From NCBI RefSeq assembly GCF_029267015.1, contig NZ_JARIEA010000071.1, positions 62,001-126,000 of the forward strand: a stretch of DNA of 64,000 bases, read 5' to 3'. Below, piece after piece: positions 1-8,216 of this stretch. The stretch is from Sporosarcina ureae (GTDB lineage Bacteria > Bacillota > Bacilli > Bacillales_A > Planococcaceae). The translations under genes and the position numbers were made by a program. Numbering within the stretch: the first letter of the stretch is position 1; each line of letters opens with the position of its first letter. The notes beneath the pieces were generated by a model. That model made no database searches. It worked only from the letters and a program-made list of their open reading frames with translations, and had not been told where the DNA came from.

Positions 1-219
1 AAAGCTTCATAATACTAATAAACATAGACTACACTCCTTGGATAGTAATAAGAGCTCACTGTAAAAAGAATGACGTGATAGATAAATGCTCTGATACTTT
101 TGTTTTCCCTATTTTACAAAATTCACACTCTTCCAATAAAAAATTTATAAGTAGGGTATCCAAGTGAGTAGAAACTATTATACTTTCTTTACTGTTTTCG
201 TATACGTAAACGAATCGTA

Positions 220-642
220 TTATTTCTCCTTATTTGTTGAAATGTTATTATGAGGAGGCAATAAGAGAAATGTGTGAAAATAAATATTCGCTGCCATGAG
301 ACCAATACCGGCATATAAGACAATCAGTGACACTGAATTCAGTCCAGGCAGTAAAATCAGAGGGAACAGCGCACCAATTAGAAGTCCAGCCGCTGAATAG
401 AAAACTAGCTTCTTTACATACTGCGACTTTTTGTTTTTCATTAATGTATCAATCATGATAGATAGGGGAATTCCAATCAGTAAAAAGATAGGCCCTGCGT
501 ATAACATAACGAATACCATTGCTTCAGAGAACCCCAAATAATAGGTACTCGATTCGCGCTGTGATTCAGGTACATAGGAAATAGCTGAATAAATGATTGC
601 GAATAAGATAGCGGCTATAACTGCTGATATAAAACGTTTCAT
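220..642 (-). CDS. hypothetical small integral membrane protein
   Basis: A 140-residue protein of unknown function. About four hydrophobic segments are visible (residues 5-22, 43-62, 80-98 and 103-125), with a short basic loop (KNKKSQ) in the middle and a polar C-terminus, so it should sit in the cytoplasmic membrane. The ATG start is supported by a GGAGGT ribosome site 7-8 bases upstream. It lies downstream of and separate from the methylase operon, with a terminator hairpin between them. I recognise no family. Confidence 0.7.
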   Translation of the reverse strand: MKRFISAVIAAILFAIIYSAISYVPESQRESSTYYLGFSEAMVFVMLYAGPIFLLIGIPLSIMIDTLMKNKKSQYVKKLVFYSAAGLLIGALFPLILLPGLNSVSLIVLYAGIGLMAANIYFHTFLLLPPHNNISTNKEK

Positions 643-695
643 AATCGTACCTCCAATCTGTCTTTATCATATTTCAGAAAATAGATATATACAAT

Positions 696-732
696 AAAAA
701 GACGAGTGAGAGAAAAGCTCACTCGTCTTTCA
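696..732 (-). terminator. rho-independent terminator of the CDF/methylase operon
   Basis: A perfect stem of about 13 bp (AAAGACGAGTGAG with CTCACTCGTCTTT) begins right after the methylase stop codon. On the minus strand it runs into a T-rich tail. Confidence 0.85.
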
Positions 733-1668
733 TTATTTACATAGGACAACTTCACGCGAAAACGTACCTTTGTGTGCAAGGCACCGATCCGCTATCTCAA
801 ATCCAGCAATTTCGAGCATTTCATCCATATTTTCAATCGTAATAATTAAACAGCTTTTGGCAAAACGTCGAGCTTCTTTCAAAATCTCGAGTTGGCCTTC
901 TGCTGTAATATGCGTAAATAAATTATACGGCATATCGATAATAGCCACATCGTATTCTTCTTCTACTTCAGCAATTGGACCTATTGTAACATTGCCTTCC
1001 AAATTGAAGTAGTCTATGTTTTTTCTTGAGCCATAGACGACAAGCGGATTAATATCGCGACCTTCAATAGGGATTCCCATAGATAATGCTTCAACAAGAA
1101 CGGTACCGATTCCACAGCAAGGATCGATGACGCGTTTTCCTTCAGGGTGCGGTACTGCAATATTGACGGCAGCTCTGGCGAGACGTGTACCAAGCGCAGT
1201 GGAATACATATGGGGCTTCTGTTGGTGAACATGCCAGTCAGAAGAACTGTAAAGCACATTTCCTGCGTACCAACGACCGTCCAATTGCATGATGCCGATA
1301 AATACTTCGGGATGGTCAAGTTCAGGCTCGCCTTTGATCTGTAATCCAATCGTGCGCTCAATTTCACGACGCGTATCATGACCAATTTTAGCTGTCGTTG
1401 ATAGCGTCATATCATTCAAGCAGACGGTCTTAAATAATTGATCGGTCTCCAGCTTAGAAGCTTTGTCTGCCAGCATTTCTAAATTGTCTGCATCCAGTAA
1501 GACTTCAAGTCGAGTTTGTATGAACGGGCTTCGTGACGGATCAACGCCAATATCACTTATAATCACGTTGTCTTCTACGTCATAACCGAAAAAAGCTCGC
1601 ATTTCCATTCGACATAATTCCTTTTCATCGCGGTGCCGAATATACGTATATATAAATTGCGAAGCCAT
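733..1668 (-). CDS. putative RNA methyltransferase (TRM11/UPF0020-type)
   Basis: A 311-residue S-adenosylmethionine-dependent methylase. The C-terminal Rossmann part has motif I as DPCCGIGTVLVEAL (about residues 182-195), an acidic ribose-binding GRDINP segment, and a motif IV of DMPYN in place of the usual DPPY. This pattern is typical of the UPF0020/TRM11 group of N2-guanine tRNA/rRNA methylases. The N-terminal half looks like a substrate-binding region. The start ATG overlaps the stop of the upstream gene by one base (TAATG), so translation is probably coupled. The RNA target cannot be read from the sequence. Confidence 0.8.
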   Translation of the reverse strand: MASQFIYTYIRHRDEKELCRMEMRAFFGYDVEDNVIISDIGVDPSRSPFIQTRLEVLLDADNLEMLADKASKLETDQLFKTVCLNDMTLSTTAKIGHDTRREIERTIGLQIKGEPELDHPEVFIGIMQLDGRWYAGNVLYSSSDWHVHQQKPHMYSTALGTRLARAAVNIAVPHPEGKRVIDPCCGIGTVLVEALSMGIPIEGRDINPLVVYGSRKNIDYFNLEGNVTIGPIAEVEEEYDVAIIDMPYNLFTHITAEGQLEILKEARRFAKSCLIITIENMDEMLEIAGFEIADRCLAHKGTFSREVVLCK

Positions 1669-2120
1669 TAGTTATTTGCTCTCATTTTATGCAAATCGCC
1701 AAGTACTTCAAACAGAAGTTGTAGCGCATTTTGAATAGACATCGTCTCGTCAAATCCTTTGAGAGAATCAAGCGGAATATTTAACTCCCAGAAGCCTTCG
1801 TTGTCAGAAAAAGAAATACTAAAGCCATGTAAATTATGCTGAAGTTTTTCCTCAATACATGCACGAATAGTTTCGCCTTCTTTTTTCTTGCCTTGCAAAC
1901 CAAATAATGCCATATACGTTTTGAACATGTCATCTACTTCAAGTGCCAGCGAATCCACTTTGATCTCATCGAAGTCAGGCGATTCGACAAAAAGAAATTC
2001 AGCTATATTCGATTTCAAGTAAGAGATGGGTTCCTGTAAAAAACGCTCATCTGCAAAGCGTACGGTTTCCTCTGTTTCCTTTACACATACTTCAATTGTT
2101 TTGATTGTTACTGTACTCAT
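1668..2120 (-). CDS. conserved hypothetical protein in the CDF operon
   Basis: A 150-residue soluble acidic protein that I do not recognise. I chose ATG at 2120 over the GTG at 2129: a GAGGAG site lies 8 bases before the ATG, inside the last codons of the upstream efflux gene. The stop overlaps the start of the methylase gene (TAATG). It is therefore the middle gene of a tightly packed three-gene operon. No signal peptide, membrane segment or catalytic motif is evident. Confidence 0.7.
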   Translation of the reverse strand: MSTVTIKTIEVCVKETEETVRFADERFLQEPISYLKSNIAEFLFVESPDFDEIKVDSLALEVDDMFKTYMALFGLQGKKKEGETIRACIEEKLQHNLHGFSISFSDNEGFWELNIPLDSLKGFDETMSIQNALQLLFEVLGDLHKMRANN

Positions 2121-2125
2121 TTTAT

Positions 2126-3058
2126 TCACTCCTCGTTAGTAAGTATACCGGATTGTTTTTCGGGATACCACGGATTTAAGTGAATTAATACTTCATCCAC
2201 GTCTTCATTTTTCGCCATGATCAAATTACGTAATCTACTTGAGATAATATGGCCTTCTTGTATCGTTAAATCACCATTTATACCGATTCGAATATCAACC
2301 AATACATAATGTCCATGTTCTCTTGCGCGTAAGCGATCAATTCGTTTTACTTCCGGAATAGAATGAATCAATTCTTCAAATGCGATTAAACGCTCATCAC
2401 AGACGCTTTTTTCCATCAATATATCAATACTTTCTTTACCGATCTCCATAGCGATTTTAAAGACCAGAATAGAGACAATAATACCCGCGATGGGATCTCC
2501 ATACGTGAGTAGCGGCCATTCGTAAGCATCTCCGATTAAGGCAAGTCCAATACCTACTACTGCAGCAAGTGAAGCATAGACATCAGCTAAGTGGTCATAT
2601 GCCGTCGCAATTAGCCCTTTACTGTTTTCTGCTTTACCTATACGTATTGTATAAATATAAAGTACATACTTCCAAATTAACGACACGACGGCAGTGAGTA
2701 AAGCGATTTTACTTGCTGTAGCGGGATCTTCAAATAATGCCATGATCGCTTCGAAAGCAATATAGATTGCGGCTAAACCTAAAATAATAGCGACGATGCT
2801 TGAACCAATCACTTCCGCTTTACCGTGTCCATACGGATGATCTTGATCTGCCGGACGTTTTGAAATTTGCATGGAAGTGAGTGCGGCTGCAGAAGCTACC
2901 ACATCACCTGCGTTGTGGAAACCGTCTGCAAGTAAAACGGGACTTCTAAAAACAAATCCAACGACCAGTTTTAATATAGTTAAGATTACATTACTCAATA
3001 AACTGATCCAGATAGCCATGATTGCAGAAGTGGAATGCTCACGTACTTGAATAGTCAT
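2126..3058 (-). CDS. cation diffusion facilitator (CDF) metal efflux transporter
   Basis: A 310-residue CDF-family cation/proton antiporter of the cytoplasmic membrane. About six membrane segments precede a soluble C-terminal metal-binding domain (from about residue 205). The family signature is visible as LLADGFHNAGDVVAS (residues 42-56) in TM2, the HPYGHGKAE loop (about 74-82), and a DHLAD metal-site segment in TM5. The metal (Mn, Zn, Fe or Co) cannot be decided from sequence; the overall pattern resembles the Mn exporters of Bacillus. The ATG has a GAGGAGGG site. It heads a three-gene operon, and an intrinsic terminator lies in its leader (see findings). Confidence 0.9.
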   Translation of the reverse strand: MTIQVREHSTSAIMAIWISLLSNVILTILKLVVGFVFRSPVLLADGFHNAGDVVASAAALTSMQISKRPADQDHPYGHGKAEVIGSSIVAIILGLAAIYIAFEAIMALFEDPATASKIALLTAVVSLIWKYVLYIYTIRIGKAENSKGLIATAYDHLADVYASLAAVVGIGLALIGDAYEWPLLTYGDPIAGIIVSILVFKIAMEIGKESIDILMEKSVCDERLIAFEELIHSIPEVKRIDRLRAREHGHYVLVDIRIGINGDLTIQEGHIISSRLRNLIMAKNEDVDEVLIHLNPWYPEKQSGILTNEE

Positions 3059-3096
3059 AAATGTTTCCCTCCTCTAACAGTGTTTCCTCGAAGCAA

Positions 3097-3126
3097 CAAA
3101 AAAACCTCGCTTAATTTGGGCGAGGT
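3097..3126 (-). terminator. intrinsic terminator inside the leader of the CDF operon
   Basis: On the minus strand a 7-bp GC-rich stem (ACCTCGC with GCGAGGT, 9-base loop) is followed by at least seven T. It lies about 40 bases before the CDF start codon. No minus-strand gene precedes it, so it must act on the CDF transcript itself, which marks a candidate attenuator. Confidence 0.75.
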
Positions 3127-3198
3127 CATACATGATTTTAATTGTTGGATTGGGACAAAGTTTCTCATTGTCATCACTCATTCATTTGTAGTTCAATT

Positions 3199-3227
3199 AT
3201 TATCCCATAGCTATACAGTTTATGCAA
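3199..3227 (-). promoter_or_regulatory. putative sigma-A promoter of the CDF operon
   Basis: On the minus strand TTGCAT (3227-3222), a 17-base spacer and GATAAT (3204-3199) fit a vegetative promoter. The predicted leader is about 130 nt and contains the terminator at 3097-3126. Confidence 0.5.
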
Positions 3228-3312
3228 GAATGTACTACATCACTCAAAGTAGAAAAATGTCGTCTACTGTGTCAAAATAAAAGAATAGAAAAGATACAAG
3301 ATCATGATGAAC

Positions 3313-3346
3313 ATAATTTCTATACAATGATACGTATAAAAATACA
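3313..3346 (+). promoter_or_regulatory. tandem ArgR-like boxes upstream of argH
   Basis: Two 14-bp boxes, ATAATTTCTATACA (3313-3326) and CGTATAAAAATACA (3333-3346). Their ATACA half-sites end exactly 20 bp apart. The same arrangement is present at argC and argG. Likely operators for the arginine repressor (ArgR/AhrC). Confidence 0.6.
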
Positions 3347-3367
3347 AAATGAGAGGTTTGATGAATA

Positions 3368-4690
3368 ATGAAGCTTTGGGGCGGTCGTTTCAGTAGTAAA
3401 GCAGATGAAATCATGGAGAAATTTAATAGCTCTTTACCCGTTGATTATCGTTTATACAGAGAGGACATCGCAGGTAGTATCGCACACGTAACGATGCAAG
3501 TTCATTCAGATTTATTGTCACCTGAAGAAGGTGAATTGCTAGTAGATGGTTTGCAGTCGATTTTGGCGGATATCGAATCGGGCGAATTACAAATCGAAGG
3601 CAATTATGAAGATATTCATTCGTTTATTGAAATGAATCTCACAGAGCGAGTAGGGGAGACGGGTAAGAAATTGCATACAGCCCGCAGCCGGAACGATCAA
3701 GTAGCAGTCGATATGAGACAGTATGCTAGAAATCAAACTTCTGTTGTAATGGATGCGCTACAGGTTTTAATTGATTCACTTGAAGCAAAAGGAAGAGCAA
3801 ACAACGTTATTATGCCGGGCTACACACATTTGCAACGTGCGCAGGTCGTTACTTTCGGACATCACCTAGGTGCTTATGCACAAATGTTCAAACGTGATAA
3901 AAAACGTGTGCAAAATGCGGCCGAGATTTTGAATGAAAATCCACTTGGCTGTGGTGCGCTTGCCGGTACGACGCATGATATTGATCGTCAAGTAACTACC
4001 GCACTGCTAGGGTTCGATAAGCCGGTAGATAACTTTCTTGACGGAGTCAGCGATCGTGACTATTTACTAGAATTGATGTCCGACTTCTCGTTAATCATGA
4101 TGCACATGAGTAGATTGAGTGAGGAACTCATTCTTTGGAGTAGCCAAGAGTTCCGCTTTATCACGATTTCAGATGCTTACTCAACAGGAAGTAGCATAAT
4201 GCCCCAGAAGAAAAATCCAGATGCGGCAGAACTGATCCGTGGTAAAACTGGCCGTGTGTATGGTTCTTTATTCGCTTTACTGACGACGTTGAAGGGTTTG
4301 CCATTAACGTATAATAAAGACATGCAGGAAGACAAAGAACAATTCTTCGATGCATTAGATACTGTTCTTGACTGCTTGGAAATTATGTCTAAAATGATCG
4401 ATACTCTACAAGTAAATGCAGAGCATATGAAAGCTGCAATTAAAGGCGGATTCTTGAATGCGACAGAAGTGGCGGACTACTTGGTCGCAAAAGGTACGCC
4501 ATTCCGCGATGCGCACGAAATCGTTGGTAAAATCATTATTTATTGTGAACAGGAAAACAAAGCGATCGAGGACCTGACAGTAGGTGAACTCAAAAACTTC
4601 AGTGACCAGATGGAAGAAGACATCTACGCATATATCGATTACGAATCCATTATTACAAAAGGGAATAAAGGATTGATGAAAGAAATGTAA
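3368..4690 (+). CDS. argH: argininosuccinate lyase
   Basis: Cleaves argininosuccinate to arginine and fumarate, the last step of arginine synthesis, in the cytosol. The 440-residue protein has the N-terminal MKLWGGRF signature, TARSRNDQVA (substrate binding), and the fumarase/aspartase-superfamily signature GSSIMPQKKNPD with its catalytic serine loop. It is about 20 residues shorter than many homologues, ending at LMKEM. The ATG at 3368 follows GAGAGG at about 11 bases. Unlike the usual argGH operon it stands alone, with argG about 53 kb away in this window. ArgR-like boxes lie just upstream. Confidence 0.96.
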   Translation: MKLWGGRFSSKADEIMEKFNSSLPVDYRLYREDIAGSIAHVTMQVHSDLLSPEEGELLVDGLQSILADIESGELQIEGNYEDIHSFIEMNLTERVGETGKKLHTARSRNDQVAVDMRQYARNQTSVVMDALQVLIDSLEAKGRANNVIMPGYTHLQRAQVVTFGHHLGAYAQMFKRDKKRVQNAAEILNENPLGCGALAGTTHDIDRQVTTALLGFDKPVDNFLDGVSDRDYLLELMSDFSLIMMHMSRLSEELILWSSQEFRFITISDAYSTGSSIMPQKKNPDAAELIRGKTGRVYGSLFALLTTLKGLPLTYNKDMQEDKEQFFDALDTVLDCLEIMSKMIDTLQVNAEHMKAAIKGGFLNATEVADYLVAKGTPFRDAHEIVGKIIIYCEQENKAIEDLTVGELKNFSDQMEEDIYAYIDYESIITKGNKGLMKEM

Positions 4691-4699
4691 TAAGTACAT

Positions 4700-4731
4700 A
4701 AAAAGCCTGCGGAATGTCCGCAGGCTTTTTA
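4700..4731. terminator. bidirectional terminator between argH and brnQ
   Basis: The convergent genes share a strong hairpin (AAAAGCCTGCGG, AATG loop, CCGCAGGCTTTTT) with A-rich and T-rich flanks that serve both strands. Confidence 0.9.
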
Positions 4732-6051
4732 TTATTCAACGCGAGGCTTGCCTTGAATGGAAGCGACAATAAAACCTATTGCACCAAACGTAACTGCAGG
4801 CAACATCCATCCGACGCCTTGCTCATATAAAGGTAAGAATTCCAATATATATGTAACCGGTACCAGATCGATATTAAATGCTCGTAACACATCAAAGAAT
4901 CCAATAAGACCTGCTGCTAGCAATCCGTAATTATATACTTCATGGTAGCCTTTGAATAACGGATGTAACAATCTAAAAGTAATTAAGACTATGGCTAGAG
5001 GGTATACTCCACCTAGTACTGGAATCATCACTGCGAGCAATTGCGTGAGGCCGACATTCGCGACTAGCACAGAAAACGAACAAATAATAAAGACGAACAT
5101 TTTATAAGAAATCTTAGGTGCGACTTTAGAAAGATAGGTCGCACTAGCAGTCGTCAATCCAACCGAAGTCGTTAAGCAAGCTAGTGTTACTGCAAGTCCA
5201 AGTAAATATAAACCGTTATTACCCATCAAGGCATATGCAAGTTTTGCTAAAATATCTCCGCCGTTCGTGGCGCCTTCTGCTACAGAGCGGCTCGTCATCC
5301 CTAAATAGGCCAATCCAGCATAGACAAAACTCAGCCCGATGACAGCAATGGATCCGGCTTTCATCGTAATAGAAGTTACCGTCTTTCTATCTGTAATCCC
5401 TTTCGCCTTCACGGCATTAATGACGATAATGGCAAAGACTAGCGCTGCCATTGCGTCCATTGTTCCATACCCCTCAATAAATCCTTTGTAAAAGTAATCT
5501 TCTGCATAAGATCCTTGCGGCGCGCCCGCTTTGCCTACTGGATTGATCATACCAATCACGACAATAAACATTACGATAGCTAGCAATATGGGAGTTAGAA
5601 TACTTCCAAAGCGATCGACTATTTTATTCGGCTTAAGTGAAAGCCAAATGGTCACTGCAAAAAATACAATGGAGAAGAGCGCCAATGCTAAATTAGAATA
5701 CGAATCCGGTACAAATGAAGAAACGGCAATTTCGAACGAAACAGTCGCTGTACGTGGAACACCGAAGAACGGTCCAAGTGCTAAATATATAACCAATGGG
5801 AAAACTATAGCGAATACAGGCGATGCTCTTCCAGCTAAATCACTTAATTGATTGCCACTCATAGTGACTGCAATTATGCCAAGATAGGGAAGACCGACTC
5901 CTGTTATTAAAAAACCAGCCAGTGTAATCCATGTTTGTGTTCCTGCTAATTGACCTAGCAGCGGTGGGAAGATCATATTTCCTGCACCGAAAAAGAGAGC
6001 AAACATCGTCAGCCCCAATTTGAACGTATCGAATTTTGTAAATCTATTCAT
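4732..6051 (-). CDS. brnQ: branched-chain amino acid carrier (BrnQ family)
   Basis: A 439-residue sodium-coupled leucine/isoleucine/valine uptake carrier (LIVCS family). About twelve hydrophobic segments are visible. The N-terminus is characteristic of the family (KLGLTMFALFFGAGNMIFPPLLGQLAG), as is the conserved VGLTTASATYL region near residue 295. The ATG at 6051 has a CAGGAGG site. It is a single gene bounded by terminators on both sides. No T-box or leucine-responsive leader is visible in the short upstream region. Confidence 0.93.
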   Translation of the reverse strand: MNRFTKFDTFKLGLTMFALFFGAGNMIFPPLLGQLAGTQTWITLAGFLITGVGLPYLGIIAVTMSGNQLSDLAGRASPVFAIVFPLVIYLALGPFFGVPRTATVSFEIAVSSFVPDSYSNLALALFSIVFFAVTIWLSLKPNKIVDRFGSILTPILLAIVMFIVVIGMINPVGKAGAPQGSYAEDYFYKGFIEGYGTMDAMAALVFAIIVINAVKAKGITDRKTVTSITMKAGSIAVIGLSFVYAGLAYLGMTSRSVAEGATNGGDILAKLAYALMGNNGLYLLGLAVTLACLTTSVGLTTASATYLSKVAPKISYKMFVFIICSFSVLVANVGLTQLLAVMIPVLGGVYPLAIVLITFRLLHPLFKGYHEVYNYGLLAAGLIGFFDVLRAFNIDLVPVTYILEFLPLYEQGVGWMLPAVTFGAIGFIVASIQGKPRVE

Positions 6052-6125
6052 TTGGTATTCCTCCTGAAGTACTTGGAAAAGCGTATGTATTTAGATAATT
6101 AATTCTACAATAATAAAAGTGTCCA

Positions 6126-6154
6126 TAAAAAAGGATTCTCCTAAGAGAATCCTT
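6126..6154 (-). terminator. terminator of fabI
   Basis: A 10-bp stem (AAGGATTCTC with GAGAATCCTT) followed on the minus strand by a run of T, just past the fabI stop codon. Confidence 0.85.
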
Positions 6155-6161
6155 CATAAGA

Positions 6162-6941
6162 TTACCCCATAATGTGGTAGCCAGCATCAACATAGATTAC
6201 TTCGCCTGTCACACCGCTCGACAAATTACTTAGCATTGCTACCGTCATATCTGAAACTTCTTCAGGTTTGACGTTACGTTTTAGTGGCGCGCGTTCCTCA
6301 ATTTGACTAAGGATAGTATTAAAGGAAGGAACACCTTTTGCAGACAATGTGCGAACTGCTCCAGCAGAGATTGCATTGACACGAATATTTTGTTCACCTA
6401 GCTCAGATGCCAGGTAGCGTACAGATGCTTCAAGAGCTGCTTTTGCAACACCCATTACGTTATAGCCTTCAAGAACTCGTTCCGCTCCTAAATAACTCAT
6501 CGTAATGATCGCTCCGCCTTCTGTCATATAATGGCGGGCTTCACGTGCTGCCGCAACTAATGAATAGGCACTGGAATCTTGTGCGAATGCATATCCTTCG
6601 CGAGTCGTTTCCACAAATGGATTATGCAAGTCTTGTTGGTGTGCAAATGCGATAGAGTGGACTACGCCATGAATAACACCGACTTGTTCGCCGATTGCTT
6701 TGAAAGCTTGCTCGATGCTTTCATCACTATTCACATCACACTGCACGATTTGTGTAGCTGTAAATTCACTTTTAGCTAAAGCTTTTTCCAATTTATCACG
6801 AGAGCGATCTTTACGGTATGTGAAAATGACATTCGCACCAACTGAGAATAATGCTTTTGCTACTCCCCAACCAATACTACGTTCATTTGCCACACCCATA
6901 ATCACAATGTTTTTACCGGATAATTTTAATAAATCTACCAT
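6162..6941 (-). CDS. fabI: enoyl-[acyl-carrier-protein] reductase (NADH)
   Basis: Reduces trans-2-enoyl-ACP in the last step of each fatty-acid elongation cycle. The 259-residue SDR-fold protein has the FabI-type cofactor loop GVANERSIGWGVAK (about residues 16-29). The active site YNVMGVAKAALE keeps the FabI Tyr-x6-Lys spacing, with an upstream SYLGAERV segment. The ATG follows an AGGAGGC site. It stands alone between brnQ and argC with its own terminator. A TATAAT -10 element lies about 30 bases upstream on the minus strand, but I could not find a FapR-type operator. Confidence 0.95.
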   Translation of the reverse strand: MVDLLKLSGKNIVIMGVANERSIGWGVAKALFSVGANVIFTYRKDRSRDKLEKALAKSEFTATQIVQCDVNSDESIEQAFKAIGEQVGVIHGVVHSIAFAHQQDLHNPFVETTREGYAFAQDSSAYSLVAAAREARHYMTEGGAIITMSYLGAERVLEGYNVMGVAKAALEASVRYLASELGEQNIRVNAISAGAVRTLSAKGVPSFNTILSQIEERAPLKRNVKPEEVSDMTVAMLSNLSSGVTGEVIYVDAGYHIMG

Positions 6942-7068
6942 AATAGCCTCCTGAAAGTTTCTTATTCATTTGATCATATTATACTCTCCATAATAATAAC
7001 ATATAGTGAAGGGGAAGTTATAGAATTTCTATTAAGAATGAAAAGAGAATTTTCGAATTGACTGTTAA

Positions 7069-7102
7069 TAAATAAAAATACAGTTGACTTTATAATTATA
7101 CA
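7069..7102 (+). promoter_or_regulatory. tandem ArgR-like boxes at the argC promoter
   Basis: Boxes TAAATAAAAATACA (7069-7082) and TTTATAATTATACA (7089-7102). The ATACA ends are exactly 20 bp apart. The first abuts the -35 element and the second fills the spacer, a position suited to repression by ArgR/AhrC. Confidence 0.65.
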
Positions 7103-7112
7103 TACGTATACT
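7084..7112 (+). promoter_or_regulatory. sigma-A promoter of argCJBD
   Basis: TTGACT (7084-7089), a 17-base spacer and TATACT (7107-7112). It predicts a start of transcription near 7119, which rules out upstream in-frame start codons for argC. Confidence 0.75.
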
Positions 7113-7141
7113 TGTCTTTAATGAATAAAGAGGTGAGGGCG

Positions 7142-8176
7142 TTGAAGGTTGGAATCGTAGGAGCGTCTGGATATGGTGGCCTAGAATTGATTCGGTTACT
7201 GCAAAACCATCCGGAAATTGAACAGATAGATTTATTCACTTCCTCAGAAGTGGGGACGGTCTTTTCTCAAAAATATCCACATCTTGTGAAAATTCATGAC
7301 CAAAAGATGAATGCTATTGAATCTGAACATATTAGTAAATTAGACACTGTATTTTTCAGTACACCAGCTGGCGTTACGACCACATTACTTCCTCCGCTAG
7401 TAGGAGCAGGTGCAAAATTGATTGATTTATCAGGAGATTTCCGACTAAAAGATCAAGCAACATTTGAACAATGGTACCAAAAAGATGCACCATCGCTTGA
7501 TTATTTACAGAAGAGTGTATATGGGCTTCCTGAATGGAATAAGAATGAAATTGCTGATGCAGAAGTGATTGCGAATCCGGGTTGTTACCCAACAGCGGTT
7601 CTTCTATCTTTACTGCCGTTGCTGAAAAATAAACTCATCGATGGAAGTCAATTAATTATCGATGCGAAAAGTGGAGTATCTGGTGCGGGCAATAAGCCAA
7701 GTCAGGCAACACATTTCAGTGAAACGAATGAAAACTTCTCTATCTATAAGATTCATCAGCATCAACATATTCCGGAAATTGAACAGGCGATGAATATATT
7801 CGCTAATCAGCCGGAACCCATTATGTTTACTACGCATCTCGTACCTATGACAAGAGGGATCATGACTACAAGCTATGCAAAAGTGAATGGACAAGTAACT
7901 GAAGAACAACTCGTAAACTGTTTGCAAGAAACGTATAAAGATAGTCCGTTCGTTCGTGTTTTGACAGATGTACAAAGAATTAGCACGAAACAGGTATATG
8001 GCTCCAACTATTGCGATATACATGTCAAAGTAGATCCACGTACAAATCAGGCAACGATTATAGCAGTTATTGATAATGTCGTAAAAGGTGCTGCTGGACA
8101 AGCGATACAAAACATGAATATCCAATATGGACTTGATGAAAAAACAGGAATCGATATCATTCCATTGTGGATTTGA
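7142..8176 (+). CDS. argC: N-acetyl-gamma-glutamyl-phosphate reductase
   Basis: NADPH-dependent reduction of N-acetylglutamyl phosphate, third step of the acetylated arginine pathway. 344 residues, matching the family length. The nucleotide loop GIVGASGYGGLEL is at the N-terminus, and the catalytic cysteine lies in ANPGCYPTA (about residue 148), with HLVPMTRGI carrying the catalytic histidine region. I chose TTG at 7142: AAGAGGTG lies 6 bases upstream, and the longer frame would begin inside the -10 element. First gene of argCJBD. Confidence 0.95.
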   Translation: MKVGIVGASGYGGLELIRLLQNHPEIEQIDLFTSSEVGTVFSQKYPHLVKIHDQKMNAIESEHISKLDTVFFSTPAGVTTTLLPPLVGAGAKLIDLSGDFRLKDQATFEQWYQKDAPSLDYLQKSVYGLPEWNKNEIADAEVIANPGCYPTAVLLSLLPLLKNKLIDGSQLIIDAKSGVSGAGNKPSQATHFSETNENFSIYKIHQHQHIPEIEQAMNIFANQPEPIMFTTHLVPMTRGIMTTSYAKVNGQVTEEQLVNCLQETYKDSPFVRVLTDVQRISTKQVYGSNYCDIHVKVDPRTNQATIIAVIDNVVKGAAGQAIQNMNIQYGLDEKTGIDIIPLWI

Positions 8177-8216
8177 ACTATTAATTTGAACACAAGAATT
8201 GAGGGGGAGCACTACT

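Noticed and set aside
1..219. Left edge of the window
   Set aside because: AT-rich; I found no frame, hairpin or promoter I could support, so nothing is annotated there.
3035..3280. 81-codon plus-strand frame upstream of argH
   Set aside because: It spans the CDF leader and terminator on the other strand, and lacks a ribosome site.
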